Source of the DNA: Oscillospiraceae bacterium
GTDB lineage: Bacteria > Bacillota > Clostridia > Oscillospirales > Oscillospiraceae
Assembly (NCBI GenBank): GCA_910575695.1
Contig: CAJTGJ010000020.1
Location: 1 to 64,000 of the forward strand
Direction: 5' to 3'
DNA: 64,000 bases
In this document: positions 39,327 to 48,797 of the stretch, piece by piece
Layout: each line of letters opens with the position of its first letter
Position numbering within the stretch: position 1 is the stretch's first letter
Program-made: the position numbers and the translations under genes
The notes under the pieces: generated by a model
What the model was told of the DNA's origin: nothing
The model's database searches: none
What the model saw: only the letters and a program-made list of their open reading frames with translations

Positions 39327-40661
39327 CTACCCCGCCGGGAAGCGCTCCATCCAGCTCCTGCGCCGGAACACCACAAAGGTCAGCGCCAGCCGCACAAGCT
39401 CCTCCTGGGACAGGATGAAGTACACCCACGTAACAGGCAGGTGGAACACGAAAGCGGTGACCAGCCCCAGGGGCGCTCCCACCAGCCAGGTGCCCGCCAA
39501 ATCAATGGCCATGATATAGGCGGTCTTTCCGCCGCTCCGGACGATGCCGCCCCCCAAGATCATATTGGCCACCTTCACCGGGGCCAGGACGGCAAAGGCC
39601 AGCAGCAGCGTCCCGGCGGCGTCCCGCACCTCCGGCTCCACCTTGTACAGCAGTACATAAGGCCCTCTCAGCGCCATCAGCAGGGCCGACAGCGCCAGCG
39701 ACCCCGCCAGCCCGTACCACATCAGCCGCTTGGACTCCTGATACGCCTCGTCATACTCCCCGGCCCCCAGCCGCTTGCCGATGAGGATGCCCGCCGCCTG
39801 GGACACGCCGCTCAGCGCCCCGATGAACAGCCCCTGGACCGGCCCGGTCATGGACATCGCCGCCAGGCCCCCCTGCTCCAGGTGCCCGTAGATAAAGGTG
39901 TTCACGTTCTGCCCCACGCTCCACAAAAACTCGTTGATGAGGATGGGAGACAGCATTGCCAGATACTTCCGCCAGCCCCCCGGCCCCAGGTCCATGGAAA
40001 AACGGAACCCCCGGCGCACCCGCCGGAACAAAACCGCCATCAGCGCCAGATTCACAAACTGGGAAACCACGCTGGCAATGGCCGCGCCGGTGACGCCCAG
40101 CGTGGGAGCGCCGAAGCGGCCGAAGATCAGCACATAGTTCAGCGCCGTATTCACCATAGCGGAGGAGATCCCCGCCAGCAGGGGCCACACCGCCCTGTCC
40201 ATGCACCGAATCATCACCGCCAGGATGGAGGAGAGCCCCATGGGCAGGAACGTCCAGGCCACCCGCACCAGATAGTCCCGCCCCGCCGCCAGCACCGCCG
40301 GGTCATCCTTGATGTAAATGCCCACGATCTGCCCCGGGAGGAGCAGGCACAGCCCGGTGAACACCGCCGCCAGCGCCGCCGTCACCACGAGGCTGACGGA
40401 CAGGCTCCGGTCCGCCAGCTCCCTGTCTTTGCCGCCCAGATATTGGGATATCATAATTCCGGCAATGGCGGCAGCGGCGCCCGCCACCACGGAATAGATG
40501 AACGCGGGCCGTCCCGCCACCTCCACAGCGGACATGGCCGTGCTCCCCAGCTGGCCCACCATCAGCTGGTCGACCATGGCGAAGGAGGACTGCAGCATGG
40601 ACTGCAATCCCACCGGCACCGCCGTGCCGATGACGGCCCGGAAAAAACTGTCCTTCTTCAT
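39327..40661 (-). CDS. MATE-family efflux transporter
   Basis: 444 residues with twelve membrane helices in two halves, each starting with a P..LQSMLQ / SPILINEF pattern (about 16 and 240). The VDQLMVGQLG motif in helix 2 and the Asp there are typical of NorM/DinF-type MATE proteins, which expel cationic drugs with Na+ or H+. Convergent with the ABC exporter, four bases between stops, with no terminator between them. Confidence 0.92.
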   Translation of the reverse strand: MKKDSFFRAVIGTAVPVGLQSMLQSSFAMVDQLMVGQLGSTAMSAVEVAGRPAFIYSVVAGAAAAIAGIMISQYLGGKDRELADRSLSVSLVVTAALAAVFTGLCLLLPGQIVGIYIKDDPAVLAAGRDYLVRVAWTFLPMGLSSILAVMIRCMDRAVWPLLAGISSAMVNTALNYVLIFGRFGAPTLGVTGAAIASVVSQFVNLALMAVLFRRVRRGFRFSMDLGPGGWRKYLAMLSPILINEFLWSVGQNVNTFIYGHLEQGGLAAMSMTGPVQGLFIGALSGVSQAAGILIGKRLGAGEYDEAYQESKRLMWYGLAGSLALSALLMALRGPYVLLYKVEPEVRDAAGTLLLAFAVLAPVKVANMILGGGIVRSGGKTAYIMAIDLAGTWLVGAPLGLVTAFVFHLPVTWVYFILSQEELVRLALTFVVFRRRSWMERFPAG

Positions 40662-40696
40662 CGAAGCTCACCCGCCTGTTTCCCAGAATACAGTCA

Positions 40697-40738
40697 AACC
40701 GCCTGAACGGGAATTTCGTCCCCTTCAGGCGGTTTGAT
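40697..40738. terminator. Hairpin between the MATE and lacI genes
   Basis: CAAACCGCCTGAA (40697-40709) and its complement (40726-40738) form a perfect 13-bp stem. Minus-strand transcripts from lacI meet it just before the MATE gene. Confidence 0.8.
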
Positions 40739-40767
40739 TATAGCTCAGAAAACAGTTGGTTTCAATT

Positions 40768-40791
40768 GGTTAATCGCGTAACCCGCGGGTT
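40768..40791. promoter_or_regulatory. Two overlapping palindromes beside the lacI stop
   Basis: GGTTA-ATCGCG-TAACC (40768-40783) overlaps AACCCGCGGGTT (40780-40791). CG-centred palindromes of this kind are LacI-family operators, but the position at the 3' end of the gene and upstream of MATE makes the role uncertain. Confidence 0.35.
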
Positions 40792-41800
40792 AATGGCATA
40801 ACCTCCCGGTGCTTTCCCTGACCACCAGCTCCACGGGCATCAGCACATTCTGCCAATAGGACGGCTCCCGGCGCATCCGCTTCAGCAACTCCGCCGCAGC
40901 CGATGCCCGGCGGCGTCCGTCCTGCCGCACCGAGGTCAGGGCCGGGACCACCTGGCGGCAGATATCCCCGTCGTCAAAGCCCGCAATGGAGATGTCCTCC
41001 GGCACCCTCACCCCGGCGCGCTGTAAAAACTGCATCAAATCCACCGCGTAGTAGTCGGACGCGGCAAAGACCGCGGTGTACCGGCACAGCTCCGCCAGAT
41101 GCTCCCGATAAAAGCGCTGGCGCTGTGCCCGCTACATGGGAATCTGCATGAAATCCACCGGACCGCCCAGCCCCTCGCAGGCCCCGGTGTACCGGTCCAG
41201 GTCCATGCACTCCCGGTTGTCCGCCACGCACAGCACCTTCCGGTGCCCCAGCGCCCGGAGGTGCCGTCCCACCTGCCGCCCGCCGTCCCGGTCGTCGATG
41301 CGGATGTTGCAGATACGCCCCTGGTTCTCAAAATAGCCGTCATAGACCACAAAGGGGATGCGGATGCCGTCCCGCAGGCGCTGATACTCGTCGGCGCAGA
41401 AGCTGAGCAGGACCATGCCGTCCATGTTCCACATGGAGGCGAATTTCGCCGCCTCCATGATGTCCGACGCCTTTTTCACCATCATGAACCAGCCGTTCCC
41501 CTCGATCTCGTCCGACAAATCGTTGAGGGAGGAGGCGATAAACGGGTCCGCAAGCAGACGGCCCTCATACTTCTCGTGGTTTTTGATGACCACGCCGATG
41601 ATACGGGAATTATTCTGGGCCAGCAGGGCAGCGGCCATGTTGGGGATATACCCCCGCTCCTCCAGCTTTTCCTGCACCCGCTTCATCGTCTGGCTGGAGA
41701 TCTTCCCGGTCTTCCCGTGGATCACGTTGGACACGGTGGCCGTGCTCACCCCCAGCTCATTGGCGATGTCGATGATCCGCACCTTGTGCTCAGACCACAT
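40790..41800 (-). pseudogene. LacI-family regulator interrupted by one amber codon
   Basis: The frame has a ribosome site (GGAGG) and the LacI helix-turn-helix (VRIIDIANELGVSTATVSNVIHG), followed by a periplasmic-binding-type sugar domain. After residue 222 (QIPM) a TAG stands in frame at 41134-41132; translation then continues in the same frame for another 113 residues (RAQRQRFYREHLAEL... VPEDISIAGFDD...) to a normal end. The single nonsense codon cuts off the C-terminal lobe. It is probably a recent pseudogene; suppression or a sequence error could also explain it. It lies 16 bases after the aminotransferase gene. Confidence 0.8.
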
Positions 41801-41816
41801 TCCCGCGCCTCCGTGT

Positions 41817-43112
41817 TCACTGAGCGGCCTGCTCCGCCAGCAGCTTGTCGATGGAGACCAGCTTGACGCACAGGGTGAAGATCTCCATAGCCGTGCGCAG
41901 GTCCTCCAGGGAGGGATAGGTGGGGGCGATGCGGATGTTGCTGTCGCGGGGGTCCTTGCCGTAGGGGTAGGTGGCCCCCGCCCCGGTCATGATAACCCCC
42001 GCCTTTTTCGCCTTGGCCACAATGGCCCTGGCACAGCCCTCCAGGGAATCGAAGGAGATAAAATACCCCCCCTTGGGCGTGGTCCAGGCGCCGATGTCCA
42101 GCCCGCCCAGCTCCTGCTCCAGGGTGTTCACCACCATCTCGAACTTGGGGCGGAGGATGTCCGCGTGGAGGCGCATATGCTCCACCATGCCGTGGATGTC
42201 CCCGAAGAACCGGACGTGCCGGAGCTGGTTCACCTTGTCGTGGCCGATGGTCTGCATGGCCAGCTGCTTTTTGATGTCCTCCATGTTGTTGGGGGAGGTG
42301 GCGATGGCCGCCAGCCCGGAGCCGGGAAAGCTGATCTTGGAGGTGGAGGCGAATTTGTACACCAAATCCGGGTTGCCTGCCCGCTTGCACTCCGCCAGAA
42401 TCTCAATCAGGTGGTCCTGGTCCCAGTCGTACAGGTGATGTACCCCGTAAGCGTTGTCCCAGTAGATGCGGAAATCCCTGGCCGCGGGCTTCAGCCGGGC
42501 AAACCGGCGCACAGTGTCGTCGGAGTAGGAGATCCCCTGGGGGTTGGAATACTTGGGCACGCACCAGATGCCCTTGATGGCATCGTCGGAGGCCACCAGC
42601 TCCTCCACCATGTCCATGTCCGGGCCGGTGGGGGTCATGGGCACGTTGATCATCTCGATGCCGAAATACTGGGTGATGGAAAAATGGCGGTCGTAGCCCG
42701 GCACGGGGCACAAAAACTTCACCTTATCCAGCTTGCACCAGGGGGTGCTCCCCATGACGCCGTGGGTCATGGAGCGGGAAATGGTGTCGTACATCACGTT
42801 CAGGCTGGAATTTCCGTAGATGATGATACTGTCGATGGGGTTTTCCATCATGTCTCCGATCAGCTCCTTGGCCTCCCGGATGCCGTCCAGGACGCCGTAG
42901 TTCCGGCAGTCGGTGCCGTCCTCGCAGGTCAGATCGTCTCCGCTCCCCAGCACGTCCATCATCCCCATGGACAGGTCCAGCTGTTCGGTGCACGGCTTTC
43001 CCCGGGCCATATTCAAGCTCAGGCCCTTGGCCTGGTATTCCTTATATTCGGCCTTCAGTTCAGCCCTCAGGCTTGTCAGCTCCTCCTTGGTCATTTCTGC
43101 GTATGGCTTCAT
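41817..43112 (-). CDS. Aspartate aminotransferase, class Ic-like
   Basis: 431 residues of the PF12897-type branch. Marks: LNMARGKPCTEQLDLS (about 32-47), GNSSLNVMYDTI, PGYDRHF, KYSNPQGISYS, DNAYGVHHLY and FASTSKISFPGSG, in which the Lys binds PLP (about 247). Members of this branch act as aspartate:2-oxoglutarate aminotransferases. This is a better aspartate-transaminase candidate than the 34.9-kb gene, and would supply aspartate to lysC. The broken lacI gene follows on the same strand. Confidence 0.88.
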   Translation of the reverse strand: MKPYAEMTKEELTSLRAELKAEYKEYQAKGLSLNMARGKPCTEQLDLSMGMMDVLGSGDDLTCEDGTDCRNYGVLDGIREAKELIGDMMENPIDSIIIYGNSSLNVMYDTISRSMTHGVMGSTPWCKLDKVKFLCPVPGYDRHFSITQYFGIEMINVPMTPTGPDMDMVEELVASDDAIKGIWCVPKYSNPQGISYSDDTVRRFARLKPAARDFRIYWDNAYGVHHLYDWDQDHLIEILAECKRAGNPDLVYKFASTSKISFPGSGLAAIATSPNNMEDIKKQLAMQTIGHDKVNQLRHVRFFGDIHGMVEHMRLHADILRPKFEMVVNTLEQELGGLDIGAWTTPKGGYFISFDSLEGCARAIVAKAKKAGVIMTGAGATYPYGKDPRDSNIRIAPTYPSLEDLRTAMEIFTLCVKLVSIDKLLAEQAAQ

Positions 43113-43308
43113 TGGCTTCTCCTTTCAATGTGCGGCGTAATTCCTCAGCATTATTATTTATAGCGCATTTTCGCCGTTTACGCAAGCCGTTTCGGCCTCA
43201 ACGCCGAATTTTGTACAGATAAACAAAAATATGCCGCCCCGCTGGGGCTCCCTCCTCCCGGCGGGGCTTCTGCGGGGAGCTTGTCCCTGACAAATTTTTG
43301 GTTTCCAC

Positions 43309-43336
43309 TTGACTGCCCCGCCGCATCTGCTATAAT
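43309..43336 (+). promoter_or_regulatory. Promoter of the proline-repeat protein
   Basis: TTGACT (43309-43314), 16 bp, TATAAT (43331-43336). Confidence 0.75.
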
Positions 43337-43406
43337 ATAAGGGAAGAAAGGCGAATTTTGGTCATACAGCTGTCAGCCCGGCAGCGCACAGAGAGGGGCT
43401 GTTTGA

Positions 43407-44111
43407 ATGAAAAAAATGTTTATGTGGGCGGCGACTATCTTTATGGGGCTGGCCGCCATCGTATATTTCCCGTCGGTCACCAGCGTGATCTCCATCGTTT
43501 TCGTCCTGGTCGCCCTGCCTGTGGAAAAACTGCAGAACTTTTGGGAGGCCCACGGCCTGCGGGGCGGAATCAAGGCCGTGGTTTTATGCCTTGCGTTCCT
43601 CGGCGCGGTGCTGGCGGCGCCCACCTCCAAAAAGGCCGGGCTAGCGGACACTCCCTCCCCCCAGCCCTCCTCTTTGGAAACGCCCCTGTCGCAAGCCCCG
43701 GAGCAGACGGCATCCCCGGAACCCTCCCCGACGCCGGAACCCACGCCAGAGCCCACGCCGGAACCTACTCCAGAACCCACGCCGGAGCCTACTCCCTCCC
43801 CGACGCCGAAGCCCACGCCCCAGCCCACCCCAAAGCCAACGCCGGAGCCGGCCCCAGCGCCTGTCTCCACTCCCGCGTCCGGCCAGCAGTCGGGCGGGAC
43901 CGGGACCATCAGCGGCGAGGGCAGCGTCACCAATGAGATCACCGGAAACCTCGCCAGCACCGCGTACTGGGTGGACGGCGGGCAGAGCTATCACTTTTCC
44001 GCGAATTGCAGATCCCTGGCCCGGTCCAGGAATATCCGGCAGGGGACCCTTCAGGACGCTTTGAACGCCGGAAAAACGGACCCGTGCAACATCTGTGCCA
44101 ACGGGCACTGA
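43407..44111 (+). CDS. Membrane-anchored proline-repeat protein with Cys-rich end
   Basis: 234 residues. Two membrane helices at the start (about 5-35 and 50-70), then about 65 residues of Pro-Thr-Glu repeats (TPEP units, about 105-150), then a small C-terminal domain of about 50 residues: [44 protein letters not shown]. The H....C...L and PC.IC spacing is that of a short domain found at the end of some secreted nucleases and surface proteins, probably metal-binding. Function unknown. Its own promoter precedes it. Confidence 0.7.
   Translation: MKKMFMWAATIFMGLAAIVYFPSVTSVISIVFVLVALPVEKLQNFWEAHGLRGGIKAVVLCLAFLGAVLAAPTSKKAGLADTPSPQPSSLETPLSQAPEQTASPEPSPTPEPTPEPTPEPTPEPTPEPTPSPTPKPTPQPTPKPTPEPAPAPVSTPASGQQSGGTGTISGEGSVTNEITGNLASTAYWVDGGQSYHFSANCRSLARSRNIRQGTLQDALNAGKTDPCNICANGH
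43725..43850 (+). repeat. Tandem repeat encoding Pro-Thr-Glu units
   Basis: Units of six bases (ACGCCG/ GAACCC type, with synonymous changes) repeat about ten times and vary into [10 protein letters not shown]. The third-base variation indicates selection for the protein repeat. Confidence 0.8.
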
Positions 44112-44127
44112 ATGAGGAGTGTTTGTT

Positions 44128-44289
44128 ATGACCACCACCATCATCCCCGAATTTATCCTCCCCACCCTCACCCGATACATAGACCGCTACCACTGGAGCT
44201 GGAACATCTCCACCCGCGTCATCAACAACTATTACGGGACGCGGTACACAGAAAAGGAACTGCGGAAGCTGTACCAGCGCAGTCGATAA
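44128..44289 (+). CDS. 53-residue basic protein
   Basis: ATG at 44128 has GAGGAG upstream and lies 16 bases after the proline-repeat gene. The protein, MTTTIIPEFILPTLTRYID..., is rich in Tyr, Thr and Arg and ends TEKELRKLYQRSR, which resembles the last helix of a Myb/SANT-like DNA-binding unit. Codon use (GC-rich third positions) and the terminator placed right after it support it as a real gene. Function unknown. Confidence 0.65.
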   Translation: MTTTIIPEFILPTLTRYIDRYHWSWNISTRVINNYYGTRYTEKELRKLYQRSR

Positions 44290-44290
44290 A

Positions 44291-44328
44291 AGAAGTCCTG
44301 TCCCGGACCCCGGGACAGGACTTCTTTT
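44291..44328 (+). terminator. Terminator after the 53-residue gene
   Basis: AGAAGTCCTGTCCCGG (44291-44306) pairs perfectly with 44310-44325, followed by TTT. Confidence 0.88.
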
Positions 44329-44362
44329 GCCTGTATCCGCCGGAACGACGGTCCGGCGGCAG

Positions 44363-44917
44363 TTATTCGCTCACATACTCAAAGGCCCCGATGGCCTGAC
44401 AGGTGTCGCACACATCCGGCCGCTGCTCAAAGACCGCCCCGCAGAATTGGCAGCGCCAGCCCACCTGCTTCCGGACGGGCGCGGACACTTCCTCCGCCCC
44501 ATCGGCGGCGGACGCCTCCGGCGCGGCGTTCAGCTTGGCAAGCATCGTCAGGAACCGGTGTTCATGACTGCGCTCAATGGCGGCCACTTTCTCGAACATG
44601 ACGGCCAGATCCTCCAACCCGTCCTCCCGGGCTTGCCGGGCAAACTCCGGGTACATATCGTGCCACTCGCCGTACTCCCCCTGAGCGGCCTGGGTCAGGC
44701 ACTCCTTGGTCCCGGCGGCCCTGCCAAACAGCTGCTCGAACCAGAACCTGGCGTGCATCATCTCATTCGCGGCCATCTGCTCAAAAGCGGCGGCGATCTC
44801 CCCGTCGCCGTTCTCCCGGGCCGCCTGGGCGTAGTATGTATACTTATTCCGGGCAATCGATTCCCCCGCCAACGCCTTACGGAGGTTCTCAGCGGTTTTC
44901 GTCTGTGAAAAGTCCAT
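44363..44917 (-). CDS. rbr: Rubrerythrin
   Basis: 184 residues. Di-iron four-helix bundle with KALAGESIARNKYTYYA (Glu18), EMMHARFWFEQLF and, near 118, AAIERSHEHRFL (ExxH pair). The C-terminal rubredoxin-like site is CQFC (about 154-157) and CDTC (about 168-171). It reduces hydrogen peroxide with electrons from NADH in anaerobes. It marks an obligate anaerobe. It has no operon partner. Confidence 0.95.
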   Translation of the reverse strand: MDFSQTKTAENLRKALAGESIARNKYTYYAQAARENGDGEIAAAFEQMAANEMMHARFWFEQLFGRAAGTKECLTQAAQGEYGEWHDMYPEFARQAREDGLEDLAVMFEKVAAIERSHEHRFLTMLAKLNAAPEASAADGAEEVSAPVRKQVGWRCQFCGAVFEQRPDVCDTCQAIGAFEYVSE

Positions 44918-44954
44918 TTTACATCCTCCTTAAAAGGTACGGCACAAACCGTCC

Positions 44955-45896
44955 TCAGCCGCCCGCCTCCAGGTCGCTCACCAGGGGCGGGATCTGGGAG
45001 ATCATATTGTCCATGTCCTCAAACATGGCGCTTTTGGTGGTGCCCAGCTGGCTGGCGGAATCAATATGCCGGACCACCTCCTGATACTGCCCCTTGATCC
45101 GGTCAAAGAACTGGCACAAAACCTGAAGCTCCTGCTGGGATTCCTGGATGACGCCGGCGATGCCGCTCTGGACGGACACCGCGCCCTCCGCCGCCGCAGT
45201 GATCTCCTCGAAACTCCCCTCGGTCTGGCCCACGATATCCACCGCATGGTTCAAGGTCTGCTGGGAGGCGGAAATGCTCCCGCTCAGCTCATTGGCCCGG
45301 TCCTCCACATCGTTGACGCCGCCGTCCACCTCACTGGCCAGCACCTTGATCTCCTCCGCCAGCTTCTTCACCTGAACGGCCACCACCGCAAAGCCCCGAC
45401 CCTCCTGTCCGGCCCGGGCCGCCTCGATGGAGGCGTTGATGGCCAGGATATTGGTCTGCTCCGCGATGGAAACGATCTTGCCCATGGACTGCTGGATGCT
45501 CCGGATGGCGGCCTCCAGCTGGGCAAAGGTCTCCGCCATGGCGCAGTAGGACTGCTGGACCTCCGTGGAGGTCTGGCCCAGCTCCTCCATCTGGCCCCGG
45601 GCCCGGGTCACCGCCCGGCCCACGTCCCCACGCACCTGGCTGAACTGCTCGGCGGTCTCATTGATGTTGGAAAAGGACTGCCCCAGATCCTGGAGCTTTG
45701 CCTGGAACTGATCCCCCTCGTTGAGCACGCTGGAAAAGGACGCGCCAACCTGGCTCAGTTCCCACAGGGAGGCCACTTCCTTTTTAGCCAGCTCACGCTG
45801 GTATTCCTTCAGGCTGTCCGCCACATGGACCACCGGATGGAGGCTTTTTTCCTCCCGGACATGGGCAGATGCCTGACCTTTTTTCGTAAACAGCAT
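44955..45896 (-). CDS. Soluble methyl-accepting chemoreceptor-like protein
   Basis: 313 residues from the ATG at 45896 (AAGGAGGGG upstream). No membrane helix. The signalling hairpin tip reads [30 protein letters not shown] (about 150-178), diagnostic of MCPs. Flanking heptads are long; a receptor sensor domain is absent. The FIST gene ends 13 bases upstream on the same strand, so the FIST protein probably supplies sensing. No CheW, CheA or flagellar gene is in the window. Confidence 0.9.
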   Translation of the reverse strand: MLFTKKGQASAHVREEKSLHPVVHVADSLKEYQRELAKKEVASLWELSQVGASFSSVLNEGDQFQAKLQDLGQSFSNINETAEQFSQVRGDVGRAVTRARGQMEELGQTSTEVQQSYCAMAETFAQLEAAIRSIQQSMGKIVSIAEQTNILAINASIEAARAGQEGRGFAVVAVQVKKLAEEIKVLASEVDGGVNDVEDRANELSGSISASQQTLNHAVDIVGQTEGSFEEITAAAEGAVSVQSGIAGVIQESQQELQVLCQFFDRIKGQYQEVVRHIDSASQLGTTKSAMFEDMDNMISQIPPLVSDLEAGG

Positions 45897-45909
45897 GGAC
45901 GCCCCTCCT

Positions 45910-46965
45910 TTATTCAAAGACCACGCAGGTCATGGACTGGTTGACAAAGCGGTTGTTGTAGTGCTCACCGTACCCCACAAACCCGGCGTGGTTGCCCAGC
46001 GCCGCCATATCCCGCAGATAATCCTGCATATAGCCCCGCTCAGAGAACAGTTTGTACCGGAACAGGCAGTTCACGGAGAAGATGGCGGAGCGCCGGGGAA
46101 AGTCATGGCAGATCTGCCGGATGGTGTCCTGGACGGTGGCCCGGTAGTCCCCCAGCTCCAGCAGGATGAGCACATCGGAATCGTTTACCTGCCGGAAGCA
46201 GGCCAGAGCGCTGCCGTGGATGTCCTTGATGGAGATGATGCAGGTGTCATCCCCGTTGAGCTTGCCGAAGGGGTTCTGGAAGGTGCGGGTGAGGATCTCC
46301 CGGTCGCTGACATGGAGGATGTCCTGGTACACCTGCTTGGCGGGCTTCCCGTTCAGCGAGCCCAGGATATAGTTGGCCCGGTCAGTGTTGGAGGCCACGA
46401 AGCGGTAATCCCCATACTGGTGGTAGATGTTCTCCTTATAGGTCTTGACCCGGCCGTTCTGATTGCGCACCAGGCCATAGGCCACAGCGTCCTGATAGAT
46501 CCGGCCGTTGGCGGACACCTGCCCCTGGTCCCCGGTGCCCCCCATCAGGGAGATGCCGCGCTTGCGCAGGACGGTGTTGATGGTGGTGAGCACGCAGGCG
46601 TCATTGCCCGCGCAGAAGTCGATGCATACGGTGTCCCGCTGGCTCCCGCCCACCGTCTGCATATCCTGCTCCAGCCGGTGTATGTATTTCACAGGCATGG
46701 TGGACGCCCCCTCCAGCACATTTGCTGCGGCGGTGACGCCGTCGGAAAAGGCGACGACGCCCACCCCCCGCTCCACCACGCCGGTCCGGTAGCTCATGCC
46801 GATACAGCCGATGCTGGGCACACCGGGGAAGCGCTTTTCCAGCTCCGCCACATGGCGTTCAAACTGGTCGTTATTGGAAAATAGCATAATAAACTGCGGC
46901 TGATAAAGCCCCTGAAGCGCCTCGTCCAGGTTCCCCCGCTGGCTCATGCCGTAAAACTGCTTCAT
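45910..46965 (-). CDS. FIST-domain sensory protein
   Basis: 351 residues with the FIST_N domain (about 20-210) and FIST_C (about 215-345). Marks: [55 protein letters not shown], and [20 protein letters not shown] at the end. FIST domains are proposed to bind small ligands such as amino acids and often stand beside chemotaxis or GGDEF proteins. It shares a promoter and operon with the soluble MCP downstream. Confidence 0.85.
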   Translation of the reverse strand: MKQFYGMSQRGNLDEALQGLYQPQFIMLFSNNDQFERHVAELEKRFPGVPSIGCIGMSYRTGVVERGVGVVAFSDGVTAAANVLEGASTMPVKYIHRLEQDMQTVGGSQRDTVCIDFCAGNDACVLTTINTVLRKRGISLMGGTGDQGQVSANGRIYQDAVAYGLVRNQNGRVKTYKENIYHQYGDYRFVASNTDRANYILGSLNGKPAKQVYQDILHVSDREILTRTFQNPFGKLNGDDTCIISIKDIHGSALACFRQVNDSDVLILLELGDYRATVQDTIRQICHDFPRRSAIFSVNCLFRYKLFSERGYMQDYLRDMAALGNHAGFVGYGEHYNNRFVNQSMTCVVFE

Positions 46966-46997
46966 ACCGCTCTCCTCCTATCGTTTCTCGATTTTAT

Positions 46998-47026
46998 ATT
47001 ATATGGGAAAGGGTGGTAGTTGTCAA
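46998..47026 (-). promoter_or_regulatory. Promoter of FIST-MCP
   Basis: On the minus strand TTGACA (47026-47021), 17 bp, TATAAT (47003-46998): both hexamers are perfect. Confidence 0.9.
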
Positions 47027-47054
47027 CTCCACAAGGTTCAAAATTCAAAAACAA

Positions 47055-47073
47055 CCGCCTGAAAATCAGGCGG
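47055..47073 (-). terminator. Hairpin facing the AT-rich gene
   Basis: CCGCCTGA-AAA-TCAGGCGG, followed on the minus strand by TTGTTTTT. It would end transcripts of the Lnt-like gene. Confidence 0.65.
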
Positions 47074-47137
47074 CAGAGGCTTCTATGTTTGTTTTTCCCG
47101 TGCATAGCGCCATCCCGCTCTAATGGCGGCTAACAGG

Positions 47138-47170
47138 CAGGGACGGCAGAGTTTGACCCTGCCGTCCCTG
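47138..47170. repeat. Inverted repeat near the edge of the AT-rich island
   Basis: CAGGGACGGCAG (47138-47149) pairs perfectly with 47159-47170. It lies in a 324-base gap that otherwise holds the FIST promoter and the hairpin at 47055. A GGGACGG/CCGTCCC core also occurs at 30141-30158. Confidence 0.45.
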
Positions 47171-47289
47171 TTCAGCGTTACGCTTGGAATTAAGGCCGGC
47201 GTCTTTATCGCGGGGAATGGTTCTCCACTCCGTATACCGTTACGCAAGTTATCAAATCACACCTGTTTATACAGTTTTTCCAAACTTTC

Positions 47290-48759
47290 TCAGAAGATTA
47301 ATCGTTTAATTTTGGGAAGTATGAAACTCCCTAATAAATATAAATTACACAGATATACAAATAGATTTCCAATATACGAATAAAGAGTAAAGCGTCCTTT
47401 CACAGCAACCTGTGCTGATAATGTCTTTGTATCAGACTGAAAGTAATCGGTCTGTGCCAGCACACTACCCCTGGAATCTGAAACAATCGACATTCCATTA
47501 TTTGTATGCCTGATTATATTACTTCCATTTTCAACCCCACGCACAATCGCTGTCTTTGCAGCTAATAATGTCATTTCTTTCCAATCCGAAGCTGGAACAA
47601 TCAGTATATCTACATTATTTCTGCCTGCCTGCTGTATTTTAGACAAAAATGCCATATCAGAACATATAAACGGCGCAATTCTACCATATTCTGTATCAAA
47701 ACTTTTTAGCATTCCATCTCCTTTTTGGCACAATTCTCCGATTGAACGTCCATACTTAAAATATTCGGATATCAGTTCTCCTTGTGGATTAAATGCTACC
47801 GTTTTATTTTCCTTTAAGTCCTCGTAAGGGGTTTTCACCAGTAATGAAACGATCAAATAAATTTCTTCCTGTTTTGCCATATCCGACGCTCGCTGCAGAA
47901 GCATATCTTCATCTTGTTTTAAAACCGCTCCATTCAGTTCAGACCAAAAAACAATCTTTGCACCTGCTTGTGCTTCCAACTCTGTTTTCAGGAAAAGTTC
48001 ATCAGCTGCTGATGATAGTTTCTTCCTTGTATTGGTAATGTTTTCATCAGTAAATGTATTGGTATAAAATGTAGAATATACATCTTTATCATTATTTAAC
48101 AGCTCTGAAATCGGAACGGTTACTCCAGCGATTCTGACACTTTTATCTGAATTTCCTGCAAAATGAAACATAACAACTCCATAGACAAATACCAGGCAAA
48201 TTACAGAACCATATACGATCATGTATTTTCTGATGTATTCTTTTCTGCTTTTATTGTTCCAAATCCATATAACCATTGCCGCCGTCCAATACATTAAAAA
48301 GGTGATTCCGTAAATCCCTGTTACCGTTACTATTTGCAGCAGGTATTGATTTTGGTATTGTGTATAAGCGTCAGACAACCCTCCCAATGCAGGGTATATC
48401 AGATAAATGATATACTCTATTGATACCATTATACTTGCAAAAATAATAGTATCTTGAAATCTCATTTTTGATTTCGACCAGTAGATATATGGTAAAACTT
48501 TCAGAAAAGACAGCAGGATTGCTACTATTATACATATCTTTATATCCATTCCAATGGCTCTCCAAAACTGGACAATAAAACCAATGGCATATATTGAACT
48601 AATTATAAGGTAGACTTTTCGAGTACGATTAAGATAAATCATACATAGAAACAAAATTGGATAAATCCATGCAAAAATCGGGATACACCATTCTCCATTG
48701 GACATTACATAAATTAAAAAAGTTAAGATTATGAAAACTGCAAATCGGTTGTTTTTCAT
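47290..48759 (-). CDS. Lnt-like nitrilase-superfamily membrane protein, AT-rich
   Basis: 489 residues from the ATG at 48759 (AAGGAG upstream). Six or seven membrane helices to about 210, then a carbon-nitrogen hydrolase domain (about 215-440) with WSELN (Glu), FNPQGELISEYFK (Lys) and APFICSDMAFLSKI (Cys), and a last helix. This is the layout of apolipoprotein N-acyltransferase. The Cys motif ICSD replaces the usual CYE, so the substrate may differ. Base composition is far more AT-rich than any neighbour, which indicates transfer from a low-GC Firmicute. Confidence 0.75.
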   Translation of the reverse strand: MKNNRFAVFIILTFLIYVMSNGEWCIPIFAWIYPILFLCMIYLNRTRKVYLIISSIYAIGFIVQFWRAIGMDIKICIIVAILLSFLKVLPYIYWSKSKMRFQDTIIFASIMVSIEYIIYLIYPALGGLSDAYTQYQNQYLLQIVTVTGIYGITFLMYWTAAMVIWIWNNKSRKEYIRKYMIVYGSVICLVFVYGVVMFHFAGNSDKSVRIAGVTVPISELLNNDKDVYSTFYTNTFTDENITNTRKKLSSAADELFLKTELEAQAGAKIVFWSELNGAVLKQDEDMLLQRASDMAKQEEIYLIVSLLVKTPYEDLKENKTVAFNPQGELISEYFKYGRSIGELCQKGDGMLKSFDTEYGRIAPFICSDMAFLSKIQQAGRNNVDILIVPASDWKEMTLLAAKTAIVRGVENGSNIIRHTNNGMSIVSDSRGSVLAQTDYFQSDTKTLSAQVAVKGRFTLYSYIGNLFVYLCNLYLLGSFILPKIKRLIF

Positions 48760-48797
48760 TGCTGAACTCCTTACTTTCATTCTCTATAAATCTCAAG

